A DNA stretch of 64,000 nt. Source: Nymphaea colorata (lineage: Eukaryota; Streptophyta; Magnoliopsida; Nymphaeales; Nymphaeaceae). Each line of letters begins with the position of its first letter. Within the stretch, counting starts at the first letter, position 1. Both the position numbers and the translations under genes were made by a program. Location of the stretch: assembly GCF_008831285.2 (NCBI RefSeq), contig NC_045143.1, forward strand, positions 20,420,854 to 20,484,853, written 5' to 3'. Below the pieces are notes generated by a model. That model did not search any database, was not told the DNA's origin, and saw only the letters and a list, made by a program, of their open reading frames with translations. Below, one piece after another: positions 25,601 to 37,120 of this stretch.

Positions 25601-27245
25601 GCACGGCCACGAGGAATGTTTGTTCTCCATGACGCACGCCCTTCTTTAGCTGCATGGCCGACAACATCGGCTGAGACTTGCTTCTGATGGAGTGGCAGTG
25701 CACTGTGTGGGACTGATCCGCACCCATCAACGTCAATGTGTTGGTTTTTGGCAACATCATTGCATTCTGGCCTCGAAGGAACTCCATCCCCAAAATCACC
25801 TTGAAATCATCCAGAGGTACTACGGAGAAGTTAGTGACTCCCGTCCAGCCTTGAATCTGAACCGTTACACCCTTTGCTTCTCCTAGGATGAGCCTGGCTT
25901 CAGAGTTTACTGTTTTAAGGGTCCTCTGCTGCGGCACATGCTTCAATCCCACTCGCTCCGCCTCTTCTTTCGAGACGAAGTTATGTGTAGCCCCGGAGTC
26001 TACCATCGCAACAGTAGACGTTCCATTCAGAGTGATGTTTAGGTACATCAGCTCTTTGTTCACCAAACTGCTAGACGCTGCGCGGCTTTGTACAACATTG
26101 ATCGTCTGAGCGGCACCCATTCGTGTCCGCCCTTCCTCGGTCTCGTCTTCAGTGGCCCTTGCGGCATTGGCCTGCCCGGTAGGTCTCACCCTCTTCGGAC
26201 AGACGTGCGCTTGGTGCTTACCTCCGCAGACCTAGCAAGTCACTTCCCTTGGTGGCCCAGTGTAGTCCTTGCGAAAGAAGGTTTTTCTCTCGGTTGGCTT
26301 CTGGAACTCCGATTCATTTTTGTTGTGGTCTCGCCGGTCATCTCTCTTACCGCCGTGGTCGGACTTCTTCACAGCCTTGAAGGTATCAGTGTAACTTTTG
26401 CGTTGGGTATCTGCCAACCGCTCGGCTGCCACATATGCTTGCTCCAAGGTCTCTGGGTTCGATCTCTCCACGTCGGTCTGGGCCCAAGATTGGAGCCCTA
26501 TGATGAACCAGTGAAGTTTGTCTTTTTCTGGCATCATAGGCACATCCAACATGACCTTCTGATAAGCCTGGATGTAATCCCTCAAGGCGCCAGTTTGCTT
26601 TAGGTTTGCAACCAACCTATAAGCATGCTTTTCGGCATCGACAGACATAAAGTACCCCTTCAATTGTTTGCGGAAGTCATCGAAGGTAGTAATCGTGCAA
26701 TCACCATTCTCAATGTCTAGCATTTTCCGTCTCCACCAAGCCACAGCATCCCCCTCTAACAACATTGTTGCGGTCTTGATCTTCAGATTTTCTTCTACGA
26801 CGTTCTGCAGGTCTAGGTAGTAGTCCACTTGGAACAGAAAGTTGTCGATCGCCCTCACATCTCGGCTACCACTGTACTTTGCCAGACGTTGAACGTCGAC
26901 CCTACTGGTCCTCTCTTGGCTACTACTAGCTGAGTTTGTGCGTAGCAATCTCTGATTTGAAACCCGAAGTCCAGCAACTTCGTCCTGTAGGATCTTCACC
27001 AAGTCGGAGAGCGATCGGTTCATGGCCACTGACTCAGCCATCTGTTTCCGCATCAACTTCATCTCCTCCTTGAATCTGTCAAAGGTCTCGGCAGCAAAGC
27101 CGAGGGCTTCCTCATGGGTGGCCACACCTGCGACCAACCTATTCACCGTCTCTTCCAGGTTTCCCTGGTCATGGGCCGGGCTCGCCTCCTCTGGGCGGGC
27201 CGGCTCATTGCCTTTGGCACCTCGCAGATTGTATTGTGATGCCAT
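22686..27245 (-). pseudogene. single-frame gag-pol of gypsy element 2, broken by in-frame stops
   Basis: One frame of 1519 codons runs from ATG at 27245 (MASQYNLRGAKG) to a stop at 22686, interrupted by about nine nonsense codons and apparently no frameshift. Order: gag (27245-26235, with AVAWWRRKMLDIE); zinc knuckle with a TAG inside it at 26232..26234; protease with intact VDSGATHNFV near 26000; reverse transcriptase with YLDDIVVF near 24980; RNase H near 24300-24560; integrase with CLICQQDK, SMDFIV, VSDRDARF and the HPQTDGQTEH block (23880-23400); and a C-terminal chromodomain-like stretch (YLVKWVDDDQPTWEY, near 22750-22810). Other stops lie near 25389, 24648, 24590, 24410, 24290, 24145, 23980 and 23780. 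Most are one transition away from Gln, Arg or Trp codons. Confidence 0.93.
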
Positions 27246-27327
27246 GGCGTTCTCCTCAACAGCAGCAAGTCGGCGCGATGATCTACACCAACTCTCCGAT
27301 CGCTTCCCCAGTTTGAACAGAGCCTAA

Positions 27328-27339
27328 GCTCTGATACCA
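27328..27339 (-). other. primer-binding site, initiator Met tRNA type
   Basis: On the minus strand the sequence TGGTATCAGAGC starts two bases inside the 5' LTR. It is a perfect match to the complement of the 3' end of plant initiator methionine tRNA. Confidence 0.93.
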
Positions 27340-27341
27340 GT

Positions 27342-27761
27342 TGTCACGGGCCGACAACTCCGAACCGTGCGGCGCGGCAAACTCTCGCCAGTAAGTCGCA
27401 AGCCTTCGCCTCGTTCAAGTGGGCGCAGATCACTTGAACGCTTTCTCGAAAACAAAGGACACAAATTTGCACAAAGAGTGTGGAAAGAAAACTCGCAATA
27501 TATTTCACTTCAGAGAGAAGAGTACATCACGAGGGAAAGCAAGTAAGCTATTACACTTTACTTATAAGGATGGCCGAAGCCGCTTACAGAATTCCCGATG
27601 TCGACCATCCAAAACAAAGAATCTCAATATCACACTTAGGGAGCCGTTTTGGGAGGGTACTCCGACATAGGTGAACAAACTAGCTTACACCAAGACTCAA
27701 CATAAGCAAAGCAAATACAGCAAAAGCAAAGGACTGTACAGACTCTAGACGCAGAGGAACA
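27342..27761 (-). repeat. 5' LTR of gypsy element 2 (420 bp)
   Basis: Homologous to 22251..22670 over the full length and followed on the plus strand by the CACCG target duplication. Confidence 0.95.
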
Positions 27762-27766
27762 CACCG

Positions 27767-30700
27767 AATACTTATTTTTAAATCGACTAAGAATTAGACA
27801 ACTTCGACTTCTCTCTCCTAAATTTGTTTTGAGGAAGAAAGTATGGAATAACAAAAATGGGTGGGCCAACGGTCGACCACACTTAATGGAAGAGAAAGTC
27901 CAAGTTGGGCGCGAGTAGGTATTGACCGACACCCTCATGCGGTCAAAAAAATCCCCCTGCCCCCGTCGGCAAGTGGGTTAAGTTGGTCCACATCTGGTCA
28001 AACTACGGCCCGCTTGGCCGAGTCAGGGTCTGCCTCTAGCTTGACGAAGGCGACCTTGTGCTCATCAGCGTCTTTGGTCAACCATATGTGTTGACTCAGG
28101 TCATCGGCCTCCGCCATTGGCGGGCATCCACTTGTTTGTAGCCCCCGCCATTTTGTCTTTGTTGGTTTAGATAGTGGCACTCAAATTGAATAAAAAGTAA
28201 AACTCAAATTAATTTAATATAAAAGAAACTTATATATGGACATAATAAGACTGTAAATATGATCAATAATCGGCATTTTAGATGAATCTCGGCTAAGAGA
28301 AAGGCACGTGATGTGTGGAGCCGTGGCATTTCTTCAAAATACATTAAATGTAAGCGTGAGGGTTAAATAGCTACACAAAATTTAAAACAAAAAAACTTGA
28401 AAAAGGGTATTAACTATTAGAATTGTGATAAAAGCATGCCGATCAAAGAATAGCTAAATTTAAAGCGAACAGATTAATTATTTTTTCGCCTTTATTTGCA
28501 AAATTCCCGAGCTACGACGTACGAAAATAAACGTATATACACAAGTTCTAATTGAACTGGACTTTAACTGTTCACCGCTGTTTGCTCTTGAAAATCTATT
28601 TCAAGGATTGTTCTAATTCTAAATGCATTGCAGCTAACTCTTTAGTTGTCGCCTGTTTAAAATCTATTTTAAAGCATGAATTATATTTTTTTGAAGCAAT
28701 TAAAAAAGGAGTACTTTAAGAGAGCAGAACTTCCCTCCTCATGTCATGAACCAGGAATATCTTATGAATAGATAGCTGTACTCGAGAACATTGGTGCGAG
28801 GGAGCATCTTTTTATTTATTTATTTAAAGGTGAGTGGTTCATTCCGCCGCTGTCCTTCTGGGTTTTCACATAGCATGCTTCAGAAACTTTTACGGTCCAG
28901 AGATAGAACACATTTGAACGTGACAGTAACCACTCCAAGACTCGAACCTGAGTTCTTAGAAGAGCCAGACCACCTTTTCGTTGGCACGAGGGAGCATGTT
29001 GTAGATGTCAATTTTGTAATCACGGGTTTGAATTTCATTATTCTTGTTCACTCAAAAAAGTCTATATATATATATATATATGAATGGTAACTTTGGCTTT
29101 TCATATTTGCCCAACTATTTAAGAACTGTTCCATCAAACATAATGGATGATTTAGGAAAAACAAGGAAATAAAATGAAGGTATTTTCATTGTATAGTATT
29201 TGTTCATATATTTTTTTTCTTGTATTTTTCTCTCTCAACCATCCATCTATTTTAGATAAACTAGATAAATGATTGAGTAATTCCATATAATCAGATTCGT
29301 TATTTTTTCAATATATATATATACACGACAAGTCAACATAATTCTGCTGCAAAGTCTACGATCGTACCAAAAGAACTATTTGTGAATGGTCGATATCATG
29401 CTCGATAAATTTGTCACGTTATATGGACCACAAATTTCATGTGGTACGAATGACTTCTGAGCTTCATCCCTATTAATAAATTTGTACTAAAAAGTTGATC
29501 GAGTAAAAACAAAACAAAGGGACCCAATTAAATGTTTTTGAATATTTCTTTGCTTATCTGCTTGAATAATAAATTACAATCCAATTTTTAAAAGTTAAAA
29601 CAAATTGTGGACGAAATTTTAAGAGAACATTTCAAAGAGCTGCTTAGTAATAGTAAACGAAATAACTTTTGATATAAAATGATCAAAATATCCTTCTCAA
29701 AGCAAAAAATATCTTTCATTGGCCAAGGGAAGGATGGCGTTTTATGAGAAAGCATCTGCAAAATTTATATACAATAAATTCATGCTTTCACTGATGAATG
29801 CAAACTTAGTAGAGATATGTATTCAACTCAAATTTAATTAATGAGGATTGGCAACGAAAATACAATATGAACCTTGGTCTTAAGCCAGTTCCAAGCTTAT
29901 ATTGACATTAAACACATTTTACAGGTCCAAATTCAATGGGCTCTGAATAAGTTGGACGGACTCCCGTGGTTGCCGTCTTGCTCAGGGAATTACTCTCCTA
30001 CACCATATTGGTCCCGAAGCAAGCTCGGGACCCCAGGTGCTAAGAAGATAGAAGGAAGACTACGTCCTCTCTTCCAGGTGATGGACTTCATAAACTCCCC
30101 GTTCACAAAGAAATGGAAAAAAAAAAGGTGGGATATGATGAAACTTATTGAACCATAACAAGAGTCATTTAAACCCCTCTTTGGACCATGTTTCCAAAGG
30201 CCAACTATCACCTGAGCCCCACTGTACCAACAAGTTTGGCTCATAATTAATGTTTTATGATGCATTAGCTAGATTGGCATATTCATTATGAGTACACCGA
30301 GGTCCCAAGGTAGCCCTGGATCTTAAGGTTGGGAGGAAGGAGGGGTGGCTTCGCCTTTCAGGAACTGCTATTCATTTTGAGTAATTGAGAAGTACTTCAA
30401 TGATACCTAGCATCCACACTACACTTCTGATTCCTGCATCGGTTTAAGCTTCATTTATTGCTTGCATATGTTTCATGGACATGACTCTTGAATTTTGGGA
30501 CTAATTCTCCAGTGAAGCAAAACCCTTACATTTGTACATAGAAATATTTTTGTTGGTACCACTGAGGGTATAAATTATTTAGTAGATCACTTTTACGTTC
30601 ACATTTTTCAAACTTTTTCAGGTTAAACTTACATATGAGATTTAATTTGATTCATTTAGCATAACAAGCTGTAAGTCCAAATCCAACAAATCTGTAGTTG

Positions 30701-31190
30701 TCTTGAGTAATTTGAAAATAGGACGATTGTAATACACAGTTAATAACTCGATGAAATATTAATTTATGCTCTTAAAATCGCACGTAATGCACAAAAAACT
30801 GGATCAAACATGAAATTATGTTGCTAAAATGAAAAACTCTGCTGCGACATCTTCAGATTGAGCTGATTCAACTCATTTGTACCAGCTCTAGTTATTGTTC
30901 AGGTACCATTTACCAGGTTAGTTTCTTTGTTCACAAAGATTCAAGATCAGCTTTTGAAGAATGATTGGGAAAAGTTTTCCCATACTTTGATTCTTGGAAA
31001 GTCCGTCCCTTTTGCTGTGACTGTTTTTATGCATCTAACAACAGCCCAGAAAGCAGCAGCCTAAGTTTCTCAAAAATGTTGATAAGGTATTTCTTCTTAT
31101 TCATAATTGAAAATCGTGAAAATTCAATTGGAAGTTAGGAGGACACTGGTAATATACATGAATGAAAAGGAACGGATGTGAGAGCTGATG
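27767..31190. other. spacer, no intact gene recognised
   Basis: The first 400 bp are richer in GC than the rest; the minus strand at 27998..28180 is open for 60 codons in a coding-like stretch that I cannot assign. The remainder is AT-rich with small (TA)n runs near 29064 and 29311. A minus-strand GGTTCGAGTCT near 28940 resembles a tRNA box B and might mark an old SINE. Confidence 0.4.
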
Positions 31191-31207
31191 AATAAGAATG
31201 AAAGAAG

Positions 31208-31435
31208 GTCTACAAGTAAGGACAGTCAAATTTGATGGGTCAAACTATATATATTGGGCAGAGAATATAAAAGCAGATTTGAAAGGTCTGTGATATTGGG
31301 AATACATAGATGGGTCTAAGAGAAAACCAGAGGATGATGATGAGAACTTTGAGATTGCTTATAGTGAGTGGGGCAAAAACAATTAAATAGTGGCTGAATC
31401 TTTTATAGCAGATCTTCAAAAGCTGAATGGAAAGA
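31208..31435 (+). pseudogene. Ty1/copia gag fragment
   Basis: A 75-codon stretch reads like the N-terminal gag domain of copia elements (TVKFDGSNYIYWAENIKADL, then YWEYIDGSKRKPE, AYSEWGKNN and IVAESFIADLQ). Copia gag proteins begin with this kind of 'F-DG-NY--W---I' segment. It has in-frame stops at 31291 (TGA) and about 31384 (TAA), and no LTR, protease or polymerase follows, so it is an isolated relic. Its strand is opposite to the orphan LTR at 33.1 kb. Confidence 0.6.
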
Positions 31436-33091
31436 AACCAATTCAGTCATTCACAAGAGCAAGACAATAGAACCTCAGATTCCAAACTGGTAGTGGCTGA
31501 TTATAGACAAAACACCGTCTATGTCTGTTTCATAAACAACACATTCACAAGGATTAAATAGCCGCACACAAGAGGAATCGACGATATATCCTCAACTACA
31601 CACAATTAGATCTTGTTAAATGCTTAAAAAATGCTTCTCAACTATTAAAATTTTAGTCAAGCTCTGATACAAATTATACACAGAAGTCCAAAAGTTCCTT
31701 TCTTTAAAATGGTGCTACTTCGAGTGCAGTTTCAATGTCATCAAAACCAGATTTTGAAAGAGAATGATACAGGAAAAGTTCATAGCCTTCAGAGAAGCAG
31801 AAAGTGTCTTGATAAATACAAATAAGACCAGTGTATATCAAAAGGAACCATTTTTGAAGATTAAATCTTATAAAAATAAAGACAAAGGTTTTTGGAAAGG
31901 TCTACTCAACAAAAAATAGTACTCATCCAAACAAATTTGAGCATCCAGCTGACCACAACCCAAAACTAATACACCAAGAGACGAGACAAACAACAAACCC
32001 CTTAATTGGCAACAACTGGAAAACATTCTCCATACAACACCAAATTAAGGAAAAACAAACATAACCAAGGTGATCACACACACCCCATATCACAGCCGTC
32101 ACAACAACACATTTCTAGCTTTTGTTTTGCTAAGTGAACACCAAATCTCACTCCCCCGATCCCAACAGAACAATCTGAATACCAAAATTATATAGGATGA
32201 ATACGAAAAAGAGAATAAATTCTAAAAGTATTTGAAAGTTCTCTTCATCTTTTTCATCATCATTGAAATGTTTTCTAAATTGTGCCTCAAGAAACGGTTT
32301 AGAATTTTCAAAATGGATCAGATAGTTATCACAGCTGTTTTAAAAATACAACTAACTCGATGAACTCAAGTCGAAAAATATCAAGTCTTCTCAAAAACAC
32401 AAAGTTCCACTTTTTTTCAAATATGCATAAAAGAAAACCTTAGTAATACAGAGATAAAATCAGGATTTACATGAACAACATAAGGTTTCATCATAAAAAA
32501 GAAAAATGAAAGCATTCATAGAAAGAATTTCATTTGGTCTGGCCAAAAGGCAAGTATACTGGATGAATCATGGTGGCATATTGAGGTCACTATGATGACT
32601 GAAACAAACTGCTCCTCTTTTATGTGTACAGTATACCTCCCTCTAGAAACCCTAAGATTACCACTAGAAACTTGCTTTGAGGAGAGGAATCCGGTCTTCA
32701 TGCAACTTAGGTGAAGCCTTCATCTTCTCTCTTGCTCACTTTTCGACGAGAAAATCTCGAAGAATAAAAATCTCAGGCAACTGGCCGGTCGTAAAAAGTT
32801 GGGTTAGTATTCCCAATTGCGGCGATAATGGGTTGTTTCTTCCTCAAACCTCGCTGGTAAATGATGGTTCGCTCAGCCAAACTTTGTGATTGTGAGGGGA
32901 AACTCTTGAAATATCTGATTAAAGAAGTGGGTGAATCCTAGGCTACGAATATCGCTTCTAACAACTTTTAAGACAACCACCAAGCAGGACTTGAGCATGC
33001 ATGTCCTTGACTCTGTGCCGATCAGCAACACCAACGCCCAGTCGACACCTAATCATTACAAAAACAGAAGCAACTTGGAGAGCACTTCAAT
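31436..33091. other. spacer, possibly leader of a truncated LTR element
   Basis: No protein domains found. The part next to the primer-binding site (about 32500-33091) would be the untranslated leader of a minus-strand element if the LTR call at 33104 is right. A second, one-mismatch primer-site-like word (minus strand TTGTATCAGAGC) lies near 31661-31672. Confidence 0.35.
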
Positions 33092-33451
33092 GATCTGATA
33101 CCATGTTAGGAAAATAGGATCTCTAAAACTCCCTCAAAAGAGTACAGCACCCAATCTATTCAAGACATAAGCATAGATGTAATCTACACCTCACAAGAAG
33201 AAATTTGTTCAGCAATGAGACAAACCATGCACGAAGGCACCAAGCCTTGTTGCCAACACAACAATAATTGCACTAAGGGTCAAGAAACAAGCTGATATAC
33301 AGTAGCTCACAAGACGGCACCACAACTCAACAGAGAAACACACGATAGAATGCGAAGCAATCTTTACTGGGCTGTAAAACAGCCTCGCTTAAAATAGGCT
33401 AGAAGAAGGCTTTATATATGAAAGAGTGGGAAGTTTTTGGAAGACCCAACA
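33092..33451 (-). mobile_element. orphan LTR with primer-binding site (truncated LTR retrotransposon)
   Basis: On the minus strand a 348-bp segment (33451 to 33104) starts TGTTGGG, ends CCTAACA, contains a TATA-like TATATAAAG near 33415, and is followed immediately by TGGTATCAGATC, close to the initiator-tRNA primer site. This is the exact arrangement of a 5' LTR. I found neither a second LTR nor coding domains on the same strand and no target duplication, so it is a fragment or a coincidence of several weak signals. Confidence 0.5.
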
Positions 33452-34337
33452 GCTAGAAATGTAACTGTTGGGGACTCGTCTCCTAAAAAAAATAAATATA
33501 AAATATAAAATAAAATACAGAAAAAATAAATATAAAAAGAAATAATGAATACAAATAAATCCTATGCACCAGTTTATATATACATATATGCATAATATAC
33601 AACTGAACCATATGAGTACTTACAACTATTTTCTAATAGATAGTGCCCCAGGCCTACATGTGCTCTGCAATGCTTTTCACAAAAGCTTTTATGCATTATG
33701 ATTAATGTCATTAAGAAAATATCTAAATTACTAAGTCAATTAAATTTAATATAAAAAAAGTAGAGACAATATCAACATTACTTTTCATCAATTAACTGCC
33801 TCCATCAATATGAAAATGATGACTCATGGGTGCAAATAATGAAAAATCTCTACTAAGAGAAAGTCTCTTTATATTTGAAGTTGTGGGATTCCTTGAAAAA
33901 GTTAAGTATCCTTGTAGAACATAGAATTAAGTATATGAACAAAATAAATATTTGAAAAAAGGATTTTACAGGCCCCAATTGTCATAAAAATGCCAACACA
34001 ACAAAAATTACTAAGAGAACATAATAACTTTTAGCACCTTTATGTTGGTTTTCAAAATTCTCAAGCTATAACACATACAAGATAACGGTTGGTTCAATAA
34101 GATCAAATAGCAAAGTTCGAAAAGGCTATTCGGAAGCTGGAAAAAGTAAAGTGGGGCATTTCAGGTCCATATTAAATTAGACCGAATTGACTTCTCAAAT
34201 AAATCTAAATTATTCAAATTGGAGCCTCCTTATGGAGCATACCAGCATACACATGCCTCAAATCTGACCAGACATGCTTGTATCAGTCATAAAGGTAAAA
34301 CCAATAATTCAAACTCTATCAAAATTGACTTGCTTAA
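33452..34337. other. AT-rich spacer downstream of the TNL relic
   Basis: No coding potential recognised. It is A-rich around 33487-33560. The part near 34300 is probably the 3' flank of the TNL pseudogene. Confidence 0.4.
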
Positions 34338-34340
34338 TAC

Positions 34341-34759
34341 CTAAGCTTCAAATCTGTTACCACCCTTTCGAAAGGTGATGTGGCCACCTTTCAGTTTGTA
34401 AACACCATTTATGAATGTTGGAACCTGGATCATCCTGTATCCATCACTTAAGTACCGTTCCATCTCCTCATCATCCTTCAAATAAATTAAATAGCAGTCG
34501 TATTCGTCTTCAAAAAGCGGAGAAGGATTATGAGTAGCACACCTTCTTGTTTCAAAGACAACCTCGAGTCTATCTGCAACAACTTGGAGGGGGACATTAA
34601 GCGATGGAACCATGAAACTTTTGGGATTTCAATGCAATATTCTTCAACTAAAGAGAAGCCAACTTTACAGACTTGGACATTTTTAGGAAGGAGAAACAGC
34701 AGGTACTGACCCTCATGGATTCCAGGAATGGTGCATGAAATCAAATGTTGAAATTTAGC
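34341..34759 (-). pseudogene. TNL C-terminal (post-LRR) exon
   Basis: It starts after a GCAG acceptor, reads AKFQHLISCTIPGIHEGQYL and PKNVQVCKVGFSLVEEY, then shifts frame by one near 34613 into VPSLNVPLQVVADRLEVVF and DCYLIYLKDDEEMERYL, ending at a stop at 34341. This resembles the jelly-roll-like post-LRR domain (C-JID) found after TNL leucine-rich repeats. The phase does not match the preceding exon, another sign of decay. Confidence 0.6.
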
Positions 34760-34884
34760 CTGCTTTCAAATAAAGAAAGGACACAACCTTGTGCGTTAAA
34801 ATTAAGAAATACAATAAAGGAAAGGAACAAATGAACCAATCTGTTTCTATTTTCCATCACGATATTGAGCAACAAGAATTGTAC

Positions 34885-35996
34885 CTGTAAGATTCTCCTT
34901 CCATAATCTGACCAAAGCTTTCACAAGAGTGTAGGTCTAAATATTCCAGTGACTTCAAATTTTCTAGGCCAGGAACATCGACAACATTCCAACATCTATC
35001 CAGGTTTAGTATTCTTAGATCTTCTAGGGATGAAACGTCGGTAACAATTTTCAGATTATCACAGTTGCTGGCATGAAGAATGTGCAAAGAGGATGGAAGT
35101 TGGGGTAAATGTTTAAGATTCCGACATGCATCAATGCTGAGGATCTGTAGTTGGTTGAGTTTTTCTACTGAATTAGGAACCACACTTAATGAAGCACAAT
35201 TCTTAAGGTTGAGTTCCCTTAGAGATGCCAAATCACCCATTTTCTCTGGCAAAGCAGAAATGTCTTTGCAATCTTGAAGGTTGAGAGTTTGTATGGAACT
35301 CAATTGACAAATGGTGCTGCCAAGTTCCTGTAGATTCTTACAGTTTCTCATGCTCAAGAATTCTAGTTCCTTAAGGTGCCCAATTGGTTCATCAAATTTT
35401 ACCAAGAACCCAAGACCTTCAAGCACGAGTCTCTTTAAGTTCTTTAGGTTTGAAATATCTGGAATTCTTTTTATAGCAGAACAGTTAGAGATGTCAAAAA
35501 TTGTTAAAGAGGATGGGAGATGGGGCACAGATTGAAGATGCCTACATTGATTAAGACTGCGGTGCTGTAATTGGTTGAGATCACCGACAGAATAAGGAAC
35601 TTCTGTTAGCGACTCACATTTACCAAGGATGAGCACTCTTAGAGCTGTCAAATTTCCTAATTGCTCTGGCAAACTGGACATTCTTCTACAAGATCGCAGA
35701 TTGAGGGATTGTAGGGAACTCAATTGACAAATGTTGCTGGGTAGCTTCTTTAGAGGAGCACGATAAATTCTCAGTGACTCCAATTGCTTGAGATGTTCAA
35801 TTGATTCATTGATTTCCTCAAAATTAATGCAAAAATCTAAAGCTAACTTCACTAGGCTTGGGAGATGAGCAAAATTAGGAGACTCAACCAGATCTAAACA
35901 GTTAACAACCTCCAAGACCTTCAACCTCTCGAGCAAATGATGAGAATCTGAGAATAGATAAAAGACTTCGTTCACATGGTAATAGGTGACTTGCAA
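34885..35996 (-). pseudogene. TNL leucine-rich repeat exon
   Basis: A 370-codon open stretch with about fifteen repeats of the plant LRR pattern (for example LKQLESLRIYRAPLKKLPSN and LSSLQSLNLRSCRRMSSLPE), ending at a CAG|GTACAA donor at 34885. The likely start is after the pyrimidine-rich TCTATTCTCAG acceptor near 35960. It is the best-preserved part of the locus, with no stop in over 1 kb, so its decay is probably recent or it was long under selection. LPSSL-type alternation between repeats is typical of TNL LRRs. Confidence 0.85.
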
Positions 35997-36167
35997 GCAA
36001 TGCCAGGTCGATGGGGGAAGTTATTATTAGGAGTAGACAAAGTGCCAGCATCCACAAAAATTTAAAAGACAATGAACTTTATAACTTCATAAATTTGAAA
36101 GCAGGAAAGCTGTTTTTACTGTCTCCCTCATGAAGAGGTGACCTCTATCCAAGTTCTAAGGGCAAAG

Positions 36168-36170
<3 letters not shown>

Positions 36171-36204
<34 letters not shown>

Positions 36205-36212
36205 CTCTCTCG
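36171..36212. repeat. (CT)n microsatellite
   Basis: A CT tract with one G interruption, inside the intron between the two LRR exons of the TNL relic. Confidence 0.95.
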
Positions 36213-36535
36213 TAGATTCATGTAGATGGTGTGCCTGATGAAAATTTGTTAAGCTTTTAAATGAGAGCATTCTACAGGGTCTTTAACTCAGGCTACCTGA
36301 CCCCGGCCTGACATCTACACCCAGTTAAGGGTGAAATGTAAAAAAGAGCATCTCTCGCCATAATGATGAAGTCGTGTGCTTTCTCACAAGTAATAGAGGC
36401 AAGAGATTTCACATGAGCTTTTTTCAATTTTCCTGTTAACTATCAACCACCACATTTGTTATTTTCTATGGGATCCACATCTTACCAAGTCAATTGATTG
36501 CAGGATTCTTTTTGGTATCAAGCATGACCATAGCT

Positions 36536-36589
36536 GAAGGACCACTAGTTCCTCAAGATTGCATTCATCATCTTGTTGCATCATCCTTT
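36536..36589 (-). pseudogene. downstream half of the TNL LRR exon cut by the copia element
   Basis: Below the target duplication the minus strand reads MMQQDDECNLEELVVLQLWS and ends ILQSIDL before a GTAAGA donor at about 36536. It is in frame with the other half of the exon at 42093..42386. LEELVVLQLWS is the usual first LRR-like segment of a TNL. Confidence 0.75.
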
Positions 36590-36642
36590 TGATAGAAATC
36601 TAGCACCAATATCTGTAACCAGAAAATAGCACTCACGCAGAA

Positions 36643-36687
<45 letters not shown>

Positions 36688-37120
36688 ACAAGAAAAAGCT
36701 GAGGAGAAGAAGCCGTAGCCAAAATGGTTTGCACGGCCTCTATTTATAATCTCATTTCCAGAATTCTAAGAGTCTGCAATCGTAGAATCCTAGGACATTA
36801 ATTACATCATAAAATCCTAGGAGACTTCACATATTACAAGGATATTAACTACAACATAGAATTCTAGGAGACTTCACATATTACAAGGATATTAACTACA
36901 ACATAGAATCCTAGGAGACTTCACATATTACAAGGATATTAACTACAACATAGAATCCTAAGAGACTTCACATATTACAAGGATATTAACTACAACATAG
37001 AATCCTAAGAAACTCTTCACATGTTACAAGGACATTAAATATCTTAACACATTTTACAAGGATGTGGAATCCTAAGAGACTCCTCTTTCAATGTGTTGGT
37101 GGAGGATTTATAGTTTAACA
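36590..37120 (-). repeat. 3' LTR of the copia element (531 bp)
   Basis: Plus-strand ends are TGATAG and TTAACA. It contains a GA microsatellite near 36650-36681 and four tandem 47-bp units (36824..37011). Confidence 0.95.
36824..37011 (-). repeat. 47-bp minisatellite, four copies, in the 3' LTR
   Basis: Four tandem units each beginning ACTTCACATATTACAAGG, almost identical, followed by a diverged half-related unit beginning ACTCTTCACATG. The matching LTR at the other end has two units. Confidence 0.93.

Larger units (their letters stand above)
22251..27761 (-). mobile_element. Ty3/gypsy chromovirus, full length, coding-defective
   Basis: The element runs on the minus strand. LTRs of 420 bp lie at 27342..27761 (5') and 22251..22670 (3'), with plus-strand ends TGTCAC and GAACA. 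The target duplication CACCG is perfect (22246..22250 and 27762..27766). The primer-binding site is at 27328..27339 and the polypurine tract at 22671..22682. Gag, protease, reverse transcriptase, RNase H, integrase and a C-terminal chromodomain-like segment occupy one reading frame. Short LTRs, a single-frame gag-pol and the chromodomain fit the chromovirus group; the Galadriel lineage is my best guess. Confidence 0.95.

Noticed and set aside
36824-37011. Regular 47-bp repeats that might suggest a CRISPR array
   Set aside because: Units are tandem without spacers, lie within an LTR, and the genome is a plant.
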